This document shows, in pieces, positions 16,996-25,224 of a stretch of DNA of 64,000 nucleotides. Under the pieces are notes generated by a model. That model was not told the DNA's origin. It searched no databases and saw only the letters and a list, made by a program, of their open reading frames with translations. This DNA comes from Streptomyces anulatus. Its GTDB lineage: Bacteria; Actinomycetota; Actinomycetes; Streptomycetales; Streptomycetaceae. Position 1 is the first letter of the stretch, and each line of letters starts with the position of its first letter. The translations under genes were made by a program, and so were the position numbers. The stretch is from NCBI RefSeq assembly GCF_014650675.1, contig NZ_BMVK01000025.1:1-64000 (forward strand), written 5' to 3'.

Positions 16996-18798
16996 TCAGC
17001 GCACCCGGAAGACCGGTCCGCGCGGGGTGAACGGCAGCCCCGCGCCCTCCGGGATCAGGTAGGCGTGCTCGCGGCGGACCCGCAGCACGTCGCACCAGCC
17101 GTCGGTGATCACCAGGACCGGGGCCGTCGGCGGGAAGTCGTCGGCCCGCTGCAGCAGGTCGATGCCGGGTTGCAGGACCGTGCCCCCGCGCCCCCTGACC
17201 CGTACCCGCCCGGCGATCTCCGTCGGCGCCAGATACCCGGCGTCGTAGGCGGCGGCGTCGCAGAACACCACGCGGGCGGCCGGCACGTCGCGGGCCTCGG
17301 CGTAGGAGGCGATCGCGCCCAGAGCCTTGGCGAGCAGCGGGCCGGACATCGAGCCCGAGGTGTCCAGGACGACGCCGAAGGTGCAGCGCGCGACCTCCTC
17401 GGGCGGGAAGGAGCGGCCCGCGCGCGGGATGTCGGGGGTCGAGGCCTGGCGCCGGGCGGGCCGGGAGTAGCTGCGTACCGGCTCGGGGCGGGGCACGAAC
17501 TCGTCGAACCAGCGCGCCAGCCGGGCATCCCACGGGACGGGCGGGTGGGCGAGCGCGCGGATCTCCTGGACCAGTCCGGCCGGTAGCAGACCGCGCTGTC
17601 GGTCGGTGTGCAGCTGGTGGCCCTGGACGAGGGCGCGCCGGTAGAACGCGTCGAGGTCGACGGGGTCGGCGGTCCGGCCGGGCAGCGGTTCGCCCAGGAT
17701 GTCGCCGGCGCCCTTGCCGCGCAGGGTCGCGAGGCGTCGGCCGCGCCGCAGCCCGGTAGCGATCCGGTCGTACACCTCCTCGGTCGACAGGCCCTTCAAC
17801 TCGGCGTCGTACAGAAGCCCTTCGGGCATCGTGCCGACGTTCATCTCGACCAGCCAGCCGTTGATGACGTAGTCGGCGGCGACGTTGAAGAGATAGTGGT
17901 CGCGGGCGCCGCGCCGCCCGCCGTGCCGCAGGGCGGCGTGCAGCATCTCGTGGGCGAGGACGAACCGCCACTCCTCGTCCGTGAACCGCTTGAGCGGGTT
18001 GATGTAGATCTCGCCGGCGGAGGCGTCCACGGCGGCCACGGCGATGTCGTGCACGCGGGCGAGTTCGGCGTCGGCGACGACGGTCAGTCCGGCCGCGAGT
18101 CCGCCGAGCAGCGGGTAGGACGAGACGAACCAGTTGAGGGCGCGGTCCCAGGGACGCTGGGCGACGCGCTCACCGGTGAGCCGGTCCCGGCGACCGCCCG
18201 CGACGTCCATCGCGGCCGAGACCGTACGGGTCAGGGCGTACGCGAAGGCGAGCTGCCGGTCGGGCAGGGCGGTGTCCCAGCGCGGCCACTGGACCAGCAG
18301 CTGGTCGGGCTCGCCGTCCGCGGTGCCGCCCCGCTCGTAGGCGGCCGGGACGCCGGTCCTGCGCCAGCGGGCGGCGAGCTGCTCCTCGTCGCCGTCGGGG
18401 TAGCTCTCGGGGAGGTGGTCGGGGGCGGTGCCGATGGGGAAGGTGGCGAGGAAGCGGTTGACGACGGTGCAGCGGGCGGCGAGGTCGAAGCGGTCGGGCT
18501 GCTCGCGGAGCTCCTTGGCGGCGGGGAGGTGACCGAAACCGAGGTGGAGGAGGGCATGGGCGAGCGCCCAGGCCCACTCGCCCGGTTCGGCCCGGCGGGT
18601 GGGGTGGATGTGCACCCGCCCGTTGGAGTCCGCCCGGACGAGGCCCCGGCCGGGGGCGTCGGCGTTGCCCTTGGCGCGGACGAAGTCGGCGTGGACGGCT
18701 GCGAGGGCGGGGTTGCGGCGCACCAGGTCGGCACCGGCGGCGAAGGCCTCGGCGGCCGGGTCGGGGCGGTCCGCGCCCTGCTTGCGGGACCTGCTCAA
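16996..18798 (-). CDS. VWA-like domain / putative metallopeptidase (DUF2201-type), MoxR partner
   Basis: 600 aa from TTG 18798, overlapping the stop of the MoxR gene by four bases (TTGA). The N-terminal half is helical (ALAHALLHLGFGH near residue 85). Mid-protein, LAHEMLHAALRHG is a zincin-like HExxH motif. The C-terminal 130 residues form a von Willebrand A-like domain with the MIDAS start VVLDTSGSMSG and a later TDGWCD. Such proteins pair with MoxR ATPases as chaperone-like assemblies that mature or remodel complexes. The target is unknown. The frame also runs open upstream across the ATPase gene, but that is shadow sequence. Confidence 0.85.
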   Translation of the reverse strand: MSRSRKQGADRPDPAAEAFAAGADLVRRNPALAAVHADFVRAKGNADAPGRGLVRADSNGRVHIHPTRRAEPGEWAWALAHALLHLGFGHLPAAKELREQPDRFDLAARCTVVNRFLATFPIGTAPDHLPESYPDGDEEQLAARWRRTGVPAAYERGGTADGEPDQLLVQWPRWDTALPDRQLAFAYALTRTVSAAMDVAGGRRDRLTGERVAQRPWDRALNWFVSSYPLLGGLAAGLTVVADAELARVHDIAVAAVDASAGEIYINPLKRFTDEEWRFVLAHEMLHAALRHGGRRGARDHYLFNVAADYVINGWLVEMNVGTMPEGLLYDAELKGLSTEEVYDRIATGLRRGRRLATLRGKGAGDILGEPLPGRTADPVDLDAFYRRALVQGHQLHTDRQRGLLPAGLVQEIRALAHPPVPWDARLARWFDEFVPRPEPVRSYSRPARRQASTPDIPRAGRSFPPEEVARCTFGVVLDTSGSMSGPLLAKALGAIASYAEARDVPAARVVFCDAAAYDAGYLAPTEIAGRVRVRGRGGTVLQPGIDLLQRADDFPPTAPVLVITDGWCDVLRVRREHAYLIPEGAGLPFTPRGPVFRVR

Positions 18799-19856
18799 CG
18801 CCGGGCCTCGACCAGGCGCGGCATGTCGCGGGCGGCCTCCACCAGGAACCAGGCGGGCAGCACCGGGTTGCCGTCGGCGTCCTCGGCGATGACGGTCTGG
18901 GCGACCTCGACGGAGATCTCGGCGAGCTGGACGAGCAGCGACTTGGCGCGGTAGGAGGTCTCGCGCACGGCGGCCGAGGCGTGCTCGCGCCGGGCCGGGA
19001 GATCCTTCACGAGCCGTCCCCGGAACGCCTCGGCGAGGTAGTAGAGCAGGTCGCGGTCCTCGACGCGGCGGGGCCAGGAGGCGTCTCCCTTGATGATCGC
19101 CTCGATGCCGTAGGTGTGCCGCACGATCTTGGCGTACCCGCAGAAGGAGACGGCATGGGCGGGGGTCAGCGTCCCGTGGGCCACGATCTTCAGTGTCTCC
19201 TCGTCCAGCGCCGGCCCGAAGGAGTGCAGCGCGTCGGAGAGCATGTGCCAGGAGCGGGGCGTGGAGAACGGCTCCTCGGTCTTGGGCGGCTGCGACCACA
19301 GGTGGTCGGGCCGGTCGGCGAGGTAGTCCACCACCCAGGGGTGGATGCTGTTCTCGCCCGCCCACACCAGCCAGTCGGTGGCGGAGGCCCGCAGATGGAC
19401 GTGGGTGAGTCGGTTGACGAGTGCGGAGGCGATGGGGCGTGCCAGGGCGTTGTCGGTGGCGCGGTTGCCGGCGCCGATCACGATCGAGCCTGCCGGGAGC
19501 TCGTAATTGCCGATCCGGCGGTCGAGGATGAGCGAGTAGAACGCCTTCTGCACATCCGGGGTCGCGGCGTTCAGCTCGTCCAGGAAGAGGCAGTACGGCT
19601 CGTCGCGGGCGATTGCCTCCGGCGGACAGAACACGGAGCGGCCGTCGCGGATCTGCGGCACGCCGATCAGGTCCTCGGGGGCGAGCTGCGTGCCGAGCAG
19701 GCTGACGCACTCCAGGCCCAGGGACTCGGCGAATTTCCTCACCAGGGAGGACTTCCCGATGCCGGGGGCGCCCCAGAGGAATACCGGGCGGACGGTGGCG
19801 AGCCCCAGAAGGAGCTCCGGGATCTGGGTGGGGGTGACGGTTACTGCGGCCTGCAA
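18795..19856 (-). CDS. MoxR-family AAA+ ATPase
   Basis: 353 aa from TTG 19856, with GGAGGAG nine bases upstream. Walker A is GAPGIGKSS, near residue 30. Walker B is LFLDELNAA. A sensor region (GNRATDNALARPIASALVNR) follows and a helical C-terminal domain completes it. MoxR ATPases act with VWA-domain proteins, and here the next gene overlaps by four bases and encodes exactly that. The pair probably acts as a metal-insertion or complex-assembly chaperone. Both genes use TTG starts, implying low translation. Confidence 0.88.
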   Translation of the reverse strand: MQAAVTVTPTQIPELLLGLATVRPVFLWGAPGIGKSSLVRKFAESLGLECVSLLGTQLAPEDLIGVPQIRDGRSVFCPPEAIARDEPYCLFLDELNAATPDVQKAFYSLILDRRIGNYELPAGSIVIGAGNRATDNALARPIASALVNRLTHVHLRASATDWLVWAGENSIHPWVVDYLADRPDHLWSQPPKTEEPFSTPRSWHMLSDALHSFGPALDEETLKIVAHGTLTPAHAVSFCGYAKIVRHTYGIEAIIKGDASWPRRVEDRDLLYYLAEAFRGRLVKDLPARREHASAAVRETSYRAKSLLVQLAEISVEVAQTVIAEDADGNPVLPAWFLVEAARDMPRLVEARR

Positions 19857-20116
19857 GCTGGTGGGCTCCTCCGGGAGGAATGTGCTGTTCGGTCAACGTA
19901 GGGGGCCGGCGGAGGCCGTCGCACCTGGTTTTCACTGCCCTGCCTATGTGCCGATGCGCCGACGTGCCGGCTCGCTGGGAGCCCCGCCGGCAACAACGTT
20001 TCCGTATGTCGGAGCAGCACCATAAATGGCGCCGATATACGAATGATGCTGAGAATGTGGTGGGGGTTGTGAGAACCCGCACGGCAACTCAGCCCGCAGC
20101 GGGCATGGAGGTAGGA

Positions 20117-21112
20117 ATGCCGAGGCCTTTGTGGACCGGTGCGATCAGCTTCGGCCTGGTCACCATCCCGGTGAAGGTCGTCTCCGCGACCCAGGACCAC
20201 TCGATCCACTTCCGCCAGGTCCACCTGGAGGATCTCGGGCGGGTGCGCACCCGTAAGGTCTGCGAGCTGGACGGCGAAGCACTGTCGCAGGACGAGATCG
20301 GCAAGGGCTACGAGCTCTCCAAGGAGCAGACGGTTCCGATCACGGACGAGGAACTGGACCGGATTCCGCTGCCCACCGCGAAAGCCATCGAGATCGTCGC
20401 CTTCGTGGACGCCGACAGCGTCGACCCGATCCGGATCAGCGACTCCTACTACCTCGCGATCGACGGCCAGGTCGCCGCGAAGCCGTACACACTGCTGCGC
20501 CGGGCGCTGGAACGCTCGGACAAGGTGGCCGTCGCGAAGTTCGCCTGGCACAACCGTGAGCGGCTGGGGCTGCTGCGGGTCCGGGAAGGGGCGATCGTGC
20601 TGCACTCGATGCGCTGGCCGGACGAGATCCGCAGCCCCGAGTCCCTGGCCCCGCGGCAGGTGGAGCTGGACGACGACGAGATCGACCGGGCAGTCCAGCT
20701 GACCGACACCATGGCTCTGGACAGCATCGCCGGGTTCCGCGACGCCTACCGGGACGCCCTGGAGGAGCTGATCGCGGCGAAGTCGGAGGGCAGAGAGCTT
20801 CCGGAGCCCGCCGAGGGCGAGGAACAGGGGGAGGGCAAGGTCGTGGACCTGATGGCCGCGCTGAACGCGTCGGTCGAGGCGGCGAAGGAGAGCCGGGGGG
20901 AAGGCGGGGGAGGGGAGGCCACGGTGCACGCGATGCGGCCCCGGAAGAAGACCGCGTCGAAGAAGGCGGCCTCGTCCGGAAAGGCGACCACCGGCCGGAA
21001 GGCGGGAGCGTCCGGGAAGACCACCGGCCGGAAGGCGGGCGCCGGGAAGACGACCGCGGCGAAGAGGACGGCCGGCGCCAAACGCACGGCGAGGAAGCGG
21101 AGCGCCTCCTGA
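20117..21112 (+). CDS. ku: Ku homodimer DNA end-binding protein
   Basis: 331 aa from ATG 20117 (MPRPLWTGAISFGLVTIPVK), with GGAGGTAGG upstream; an in-frame ATG at 20105 would add four residues. The bacterial Ku core is complete (to about residue 255). It is followed by a 70-residue tail of Lys/Ala/Thr/Gly repeats (KKTASKKAASSGK, GRKAGASGKTTGRK) resembling histone H1, which extends DNA contacts in actinobacterial Ku proteins. Ku binds broken ends and recruits LigD for non-homologous end joining. The ligase gene follows 20 bases later. Confidence 0.95.
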   Translation: MPRPLWTGAISFGLVTIPVKVVSATQDHSIHFRQVHLEDLGRVRTRKVCELDGEALSQDEIGKGYELSKEQTVPITDEELDRIPLPTAKAIEIVAFVDADSVDPIRISDSYYLAIDGQVAAKPYTLLRRALERSDKVAVAKFAWHNRERLGLLRVREGAIVLHSMRWPDEIRSPESLAPRQVELDDDEIDRAVQLTDTMALDSIAGFRDAYRDALEELIAAKSEGRELPEPAEGEEQGEGKVVDLMAALNASVEAAKESRGEGGGGEATVHAMRPRKKTASKKAASSGKATTGRKAGASGKTTGRKAGAGKTTAAKRTAGAKRTARKRSAS

Positions 21113-21132
21113 CCGAGGACCGGGACGGTTCC

Positions 21133-22095
21133 GTGGCGCGTCTGCCCCGCATCGCACCGATGCTCGCGACCCCCGGACGGCTGCCCCCGCCCTCGGAGGA
21201 CACCTCGTACGCGTACGAGGTGAAGCAGGACGGGCAGCGGTGCATGGTCTACGCCCCCGGCGACGGTTCGGTGGAGCTGCGCTCCCGGTCCGGGGCCGAC
21301 ATCACCCCCGCCTATCCCGAGCTCGCGAGCCTGGGAACGGTGCTGGGCTCCCGCCCCGCCGTGCTGGACGGGGAGATCGTCGCGCTGGACGACGAGGGGC
21401 GCAGCGACTTCCAGCGGCTGCAGCCCCGGATGGGGCTGGCCGGCTCCCCGGTCAGGGCGGCCCGCATGGCCGCGAAGGCGCCCGTGCACCTGATGCTCTT
21501 CGACGTCGTGTTCCTCGACACGAGCCGGCTCACCCGCACCCCGTACTCCGAGCGCCGCGCCGTCCTGGAATCCCTGGACCTGGGCGGGCCCGCGTGGTCG
21601 ACTCCGGCGGCGGTCGTCGGGCACGGTCGGCGGGCGCTGGAGATGACGCGGACCGCCGGCTTCGAAGGCCTCGTCGCCAAGCGACGCACCTCCCTCTACG
21701 AGCCGGGCGCCCGCTCCCGGGCATGGATCAAGATCCGGCACGTGCGGACCGAGGACATCGTCGTCGGCGGCTGGCTGCCCGGCCACGGCCGCCTCGCCTC
21801 CCTGCCCGGCGCCCTCCTCATGGGCCGCCCGGACCCCGGCGGGGGACTCCGCTACGTCGGCGGCGTGGGCACCGGCTGGAGCGACGACGAACGCACCACC
21901 CTCGCAGCCCTCCTCCACGCCGCGGCGACCGACATCTGTCCGTTCACCGAGCGGCCCGCGGTGGCCGGGGCCCGGTGGGTGGCGCCCCGGCTGGTCGGAG
22001 AGGTCCGCTACACGACCCGCACCAGGGCCGGACGCCTGCGTCAGCCCTCCTGGCACCGCCTGCGGCCCGACCTCACACCCGACGACCTCCACTGA
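21133..22095 (+). CDS. ligD: ATP-dependent DNA ligase (LigD ligase domain only)
   Basis: 320 aa from GTG 21133. Motif I is EVKQDGQR with Lys31 as the predicted adenylated nucleophile. Motif III lies around MLFDVVFLD, motif IV is EGLVAKR and motif V is AWIKIRH, followed by an OB-fold (VVGGWLPG). The nuclease and polymerase domains of full LigD are absent, so this is the stand-alone ligase form. It directly follows ku and should seal ends in the same repair pathway. Confidence 0.92.
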   Translation: MARLPRIAPMLATPGRLPPPSEDTSYAYEVKQDGQRCMVYAPGDGSVELRSRSGADITPAYPELASLGTVLGSRPAVLDGEIVALDDEGRSDFQRLQPRMGLAGSPVRAARMAAKAPVHLMLFDVVFLDTSRLTRTPYSERRAVLESLDLGGPAWSTPAAVVGHGRRALEMTRTAGFEGLVAKRRTSLYEPGARSRAWIKIRHVRTEDIVVGGWLPGHGRLASLPGALLMGRPDPGGGLRYVGGVGTGWSDDERTTLAALLHAAATDICPFTERPAVAGARWVAPRLVGEVRYTTRTRAGRLRQPSWHRLRPDLTPDDLH

Positions 22096-22211
22096 GTCAC
22101 GGACGGACGTCCGTCCTCCGTCGAGCAATCGCCGTACCGCGTCCTCCACCTGCCCCGCGCCGGGGTGGAAGGCGTGATGTGCCGAGAACGCGCCTTGTTA
22201 CGCTCGGCCTC

Positions 22212-22598
22212 ATGCTGAGACTCGGAATGCCTGTCGTCGGTGTCACGGACATCCCCCGAGCGGTGGCCTTCTGGACCGGGGCGTTGAACCTGGTGGCCAG
22301 CCAGGAGCGGGCGAGCGAAACGTGGCGCACGCTCGACCACGCCGACGGCTCCGGCCGGGCACTCGGCCTGCTGCGCAGCGACTCCCCGGCCGAACCCCGC
22401 CCCCGTCTCCACCTGGACCTGTTCACGGATTCGGCCGAGGAACAGCACCGGGAGGTCCGGCGGCTGCTCGGACTCGGCGCGCGAAGCGTCGACTGGGACC
22501 ACTACCCGCCCGAGCCGGACTTCGTCGTCCTGGCCGACCCGGACGGCAACATCTTCTGCGTTGTGGACCTGAGCCGCGCACCCGGCGGCGGGAGCTGA
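22212..22598 (+). CDS. VOC-superfamily (glyoxalase-like) protein
   Basis: 128 aa from ATG 22212. Two beta-alpha-beta-beta-beta modules: VVGVTDIPRAVAFWTGALNL at the start and HLDLFTDSAEEQHREV midway, ending FVVLADPDGNIFCVVD. The C-terminal half keeps a typical His and a DPDGN turn. Members include glyoxalases, dioxygenases and antibiotic-binding proteins; the ligand cannot be deduced. It converges on the biosynthetic cluster's last gene and is probably independent of it. Confidence 0.8.
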   Translation: MLRLGMPVVGVTDIPRAVAFWTGALNLVASQERASETWRTLDHADGSGRALGLLRSDSPAEPRPRLHLDLFTDSAEEQHREVRRLLGLGARSVDWDHYPPEPDFVVLADPDGNIFCVVDLSRAPGGGS

Positions 22599-22626
22599 TC
22601 GGCCGGCCCGGCAACCGTTCACCGGT

Positions 22627-23397
22627 TCAGCGGACGGCCACCAGGACGCTGTCGTCGCCGCACTGCCAGACGGTGGCGGCGCCGCTGAAACCGGCCTCGC
22701 GCAGAAGAGCGATCTGGTCGGCGGTCGTCAGGCCGTTGGGCTCCCTGAAGGTGCGGTGCGCGATGGGCGAGCGGGCCCGGGCCTCGGCGAGCGGGGCGAG
22801 TTCCGGGGCCGAGAGAAAGGCCTTCCACCAGCCCGCCCAGGCCTCGCTGCCCTGACGGCCCGTCCGGAGGGCGCGGCGGGCCCGGACGTGGTGGGCGATG
22901 TCGTTCAGCTCCCGGCTGTCGGTGGGCCTGCGGTTGTCCGCGTCGACGAAGACGCCTCCGGGGCGCAGCCGGCCGGCCAGGGTGCGGTAGAGCAGCGTGA
23001 GTTCGTCGGGGGTGAGCCAGTGGAGCGCGGTGGTCGAGACGGCGGCGTCCCAGGGTGCCGGTCCGATCTCGTCGGCCCAGCCGGGTGCGGTGAGATCGCG
23101 CGCCAGGAGGCGGATGTCCGTGCCCGTGACGGCCTCCTCGGCGAGGCCGAGGAGGAGCGGGTCCGCGTCGACGCCGACGGTGTCGGCCCGAGGGAAGGCG
23201 CGGGCGAGCCGGGTGGTGAGCGAGCCGGTGCCGCAGCCCAGGTCCACCAGGAGCGGCCGGGCGGCCGTCCCGTCCCGTTCGAGAGACCGGCCGACGATGT
23301 CGATGACGACCTGGAAGCGTTCCTCCCGGTCCGGGCTGTAGCGCTCCTGCTGCCGGTCCCAGCGTTGCAGCCAGGTGCGTGCGGTCTCGCCGAGCAT
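22627..23397 (-). CDS. Class I SAM-dependent methyltransferase (cluster gene)
   Basis: 256 aa from ATG 23397, with AAAGAGG upstream. The SAM-binding motif is LLVDLGCGTGSLTTRL, followed by DTVGVDADPLLL (acidic ribose contact) and WDAAVSTTALHWLTPDE. The trans-aconitate/UbiE-like architecture suggests N-, O- or C-methylation of a small molecule. It is the last gene of the seven-gene minus-strand set, 115 bases after the SDR, so it may tailor the product. Whether it truly belongs to the pathway is an inference from strand and spacing. Confidence 0.85.
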   Translation of the reverse strand: MLGETARTWLQRWDRQQERYSPDREERFQVVIDIVGRSLERDGTAARPLLVDLGCGTGSLTTRLARAFPRADTVGVDADPLLLGLAEEAVTGTDIRLLARDLTAPGWADEIGPAPWDAAVSTTALHWLTPDELTLLYRTLAGRLRPGGVFVDADNRRPTDSRELNDIAHHVRARRALRTGRQGSEAWAGWWKAFLSAPELAPLAEARARSPIAHRTFREPNGLTTADQIALLREAGFSGAATVWQCGDDSVLVAVR

Positions 23398-23512
23398 GTT
23401 CGCCTCTTTCTGTCGAGGGGCGGGGAGTACCGGGGAGTGCGTCGTACGGCGGGATGAACGGGGGCGGGGTGGGGCCCGGCGTGGCCGGGTTCGTCGCCCT
23501 GTCGCAGGGTGC

Positions 23513-24259
23513 TCAGCCGCGGCCGACGAAGGGCATCGTGGTGGGGAGGACGGTGAGGGACTGCACATTGGCGGTGACGGGCAGGGAGGCCATCAGCAGG
23601 AGGGCGTCGGTGAAGTGGGACACCGGCAGCGTCGCCTCCACCGCCTTGCTGCCGTCGGCCTGGCGCGCGGGGGGCTGCGGGGCGCCGTCCGGGGGCTCCA
23701 CGTTGCCGACGTCGATCTGGCCGCAGGCGATGTTGTGGGCGCGGCCGTCGAGCGAGAGTGAGCGGGTGAGGCCGAGGACCGCGTGTTTGGCCGCGGTGTA
23801 GGCGGCGGATCGCGGACGCGGTGTGTACGCGGACGGCGCGCCGTTGTTGATGATCCGTCCGCCGCAGGGGTCCTGCTCGCACATGACGCGGAACGCCTCC
23901 CGTGAGCACAGGAACGTACCGGTGACGATCGTGCCCAGCACCCGGTTCCAGTCGTCGAGGGCCACCTCGGCCACGGGGACGCGGGGCGCCGGGGCGCCGG
24001 CGTTGTTGAAGAGCAGATCGACCCTGCCGTACCGGTCGCGGGCGGCACGGAACAGCGCCGCGACCTCGTCGGGGCGGGTGATGTCGGTGGGGACGGCGAG
24101 AGCGTGACCGGCCCCGGCCGGGGAGAGGGTCGCGGTCCCGTCCAGGGCGTCGGGGCGCCGTCCGGCCAGGACCACGTTCCAGCCCCGGCCGAGCAGGGCC
24201 AGGGCGGCGGCACGGCCCAGTCCGCTTCCCGCGCCGGTGACGACCGCCGTGCCGATCAC
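23513..24259 (-). CDS. Short-chain dehydrogenase/reductase (cluster gene)
   Basis: 248 aa from GTG 24259, overlapping the upstream oxygenase stop by four bases (GTGA). Cofactor motif TGAGSGLG lies near the N-terminus, NNAG follows at about residue 90, and the active site is Y-T-A-A-K (SAAYTAAKHAV) with a preceding Ser. The R of AGRRPDAL suggests NADP preference. It is translationally coupled to a 2OG oxygenase, so oxidation of a newly installed hydroxyl, or reduction of an aldehyde or ketone intermediate, is plausible. The substrate is unknown. Confidence 0.88.
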   Translation of the reverse strand: MIGTAVVTGAGSGLGRAAALALLGRGWNVVLAGRRPDALDGTATLSPAGAGHALAVPTDITRPDEVAALFRAARDRYGRVDLLFNNAGAPAPRVPVAEVALDDWNRVLGTIVTGTFLCSREAFRVMCEQDPCGGRIINNGAPSAYTPRPRSAAYTAAKHAVLGLTRSLSLDGRAHNIACGQIDVGNVEPPDGAPQPPARQADGSKAVEATLPVSHFTDALLLMASLPVTANVQSLTVLPTTMPFVGRG

Positions 24260-25140
24260 GGCGCCACCTCGTCCAGCCACAGGCGCAGGACCCGCCGATG
24301 GTGCGGTTCGGGGCCGTCGGTGAACGGGGAACGCCCGTGCATGACACGGCTGTTGCGGATGATCAACAGGTCTCCGGAGGTCAGGGTGACCGGGTAGGCG
24401 GTCTCCGGGCGGTTGAGGACCTCGTCCAGGACGTCCAGGGCCTCGGCGCGTGCGGCGTCGAGCGGGGGCCGCCCGTCGCGCCCGGCGGAGGCCCGTACCG
24501 TTCGGGACTGGTAGTAGCAGGTGACGGTGGAGTCCGGTCCGGTGGTGAGGATCGGGGTGTGGACGAGTTGGCTGCCCGCGCGGCCGGCGCGGTCGAAGTA
24601 CCACTTCTGGCCGAGGAGTTCCAGCACGTCGGGGTGTTCGGCGGCGAGGACGTCATGGATGTACGGCGCGCCGGCCACGCGTGTCGCGCCGCCCCGGGCC
24701 GCCGGCCGCAGACAGAGCAGCACGAGGAGGTCACAGGTGTCGCAGTGGAAGGCGATCTCGTCCGGATCCCCTTCCCGGCGCCGCAGCACCTGCGTCACGT
24801 CGCCCGCGCCGTTCTGCGGCACGATCTCGCCGAAGTCCCGGACGAGACGCGAGACCCGCTCGGTGACGTCCGCCTCCTGGCCGACGTCCGCGACAGGGCC
24901 GGCGGGGAAGAGCTGCCGCACGAGGGCGAACCCGAAGGCGTCGAGCCCCGTGCGGATGCGGGAGCGCAGGGCTTCCCAGACCGGGTCGGGCTCCCTTCCC
25001 GGGCTGCCGGCGGCCGACCACAGCCGGGCGCGGTCCTGCTCGGTCGGTGTCAGGCGCCACACCTCATGTCCGGCCTTGAGCCTGCTGGTGTCCCAAGCCC
25101 CGGAGGGGGTGGGCGCGTTGACGTGCGAAGCGTTCTCCAT
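24256..25140 (-). CDS. Fe(II)/2-oxoglutarate oxygenase (TauD / clavaminate synthase-like)
   Basis: 294 aa from ATG 25140. The metal triad is visible: H132 and D134 in FHCDTCD, and H268 in RVMHGRSPF, with Arg286 in the VLRLWL segment binding 2-oxoglutarate. QSRTVRAS and GDLLIIRNS are typical of the clavaminate synthase-like group, which includes hydroxylases of free amino acids such as arginine and asparagine in NRPS pathways. It probably hydroxylates the amino acid substrate or the released product. It is coupled to the SDR by overlap and lies 84 bases after the aminotransferase. Confidence 0.88.
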   Translation of the reverse strand: MENASHVNAPTPSGAWDTSRLKAGHEVWRLTPTEQDRARLWSAAGSPGREPDPVWEALRSRIRTGLDAFGFALVRQLFPAGPVADVGQEADVTERVSRLVRDFGEIVPQNGAGDVTQVLRRREGDPDEIAFHCDTCDLLVLLCLRPAARGGATRVAGAPYIHDVLAAEHPDVLELLGQKWYFDRAGRAGSQLVHTPILTTGPDSTVTCYYQSRTVRASAGRDGRPPLDAARAEALDVLDEVLNRPETAYPVTLTSGDLLIIRNSRVMHGRSPFTDGPEPHHRRVLRLWLDEVAP

Positions 25141-25224
25141 CGGGGTCCCTTCCGCTGTCCTGTACGTCGTGCCGGCCCGGCCCGCCACCGGGTGGGGGGT
25201 TCGGCCCGACGAGTCGACGGGTGC

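Noticed and set aside
18799..20082. Upstream extension of the VWA-protein frame across the MoxR gene
   Set aside because: Composition is Arg/Pro/Ala-rich and the real MoxR protein occupies another frame there. The TTGA overlap gives a sensible start at 18798.
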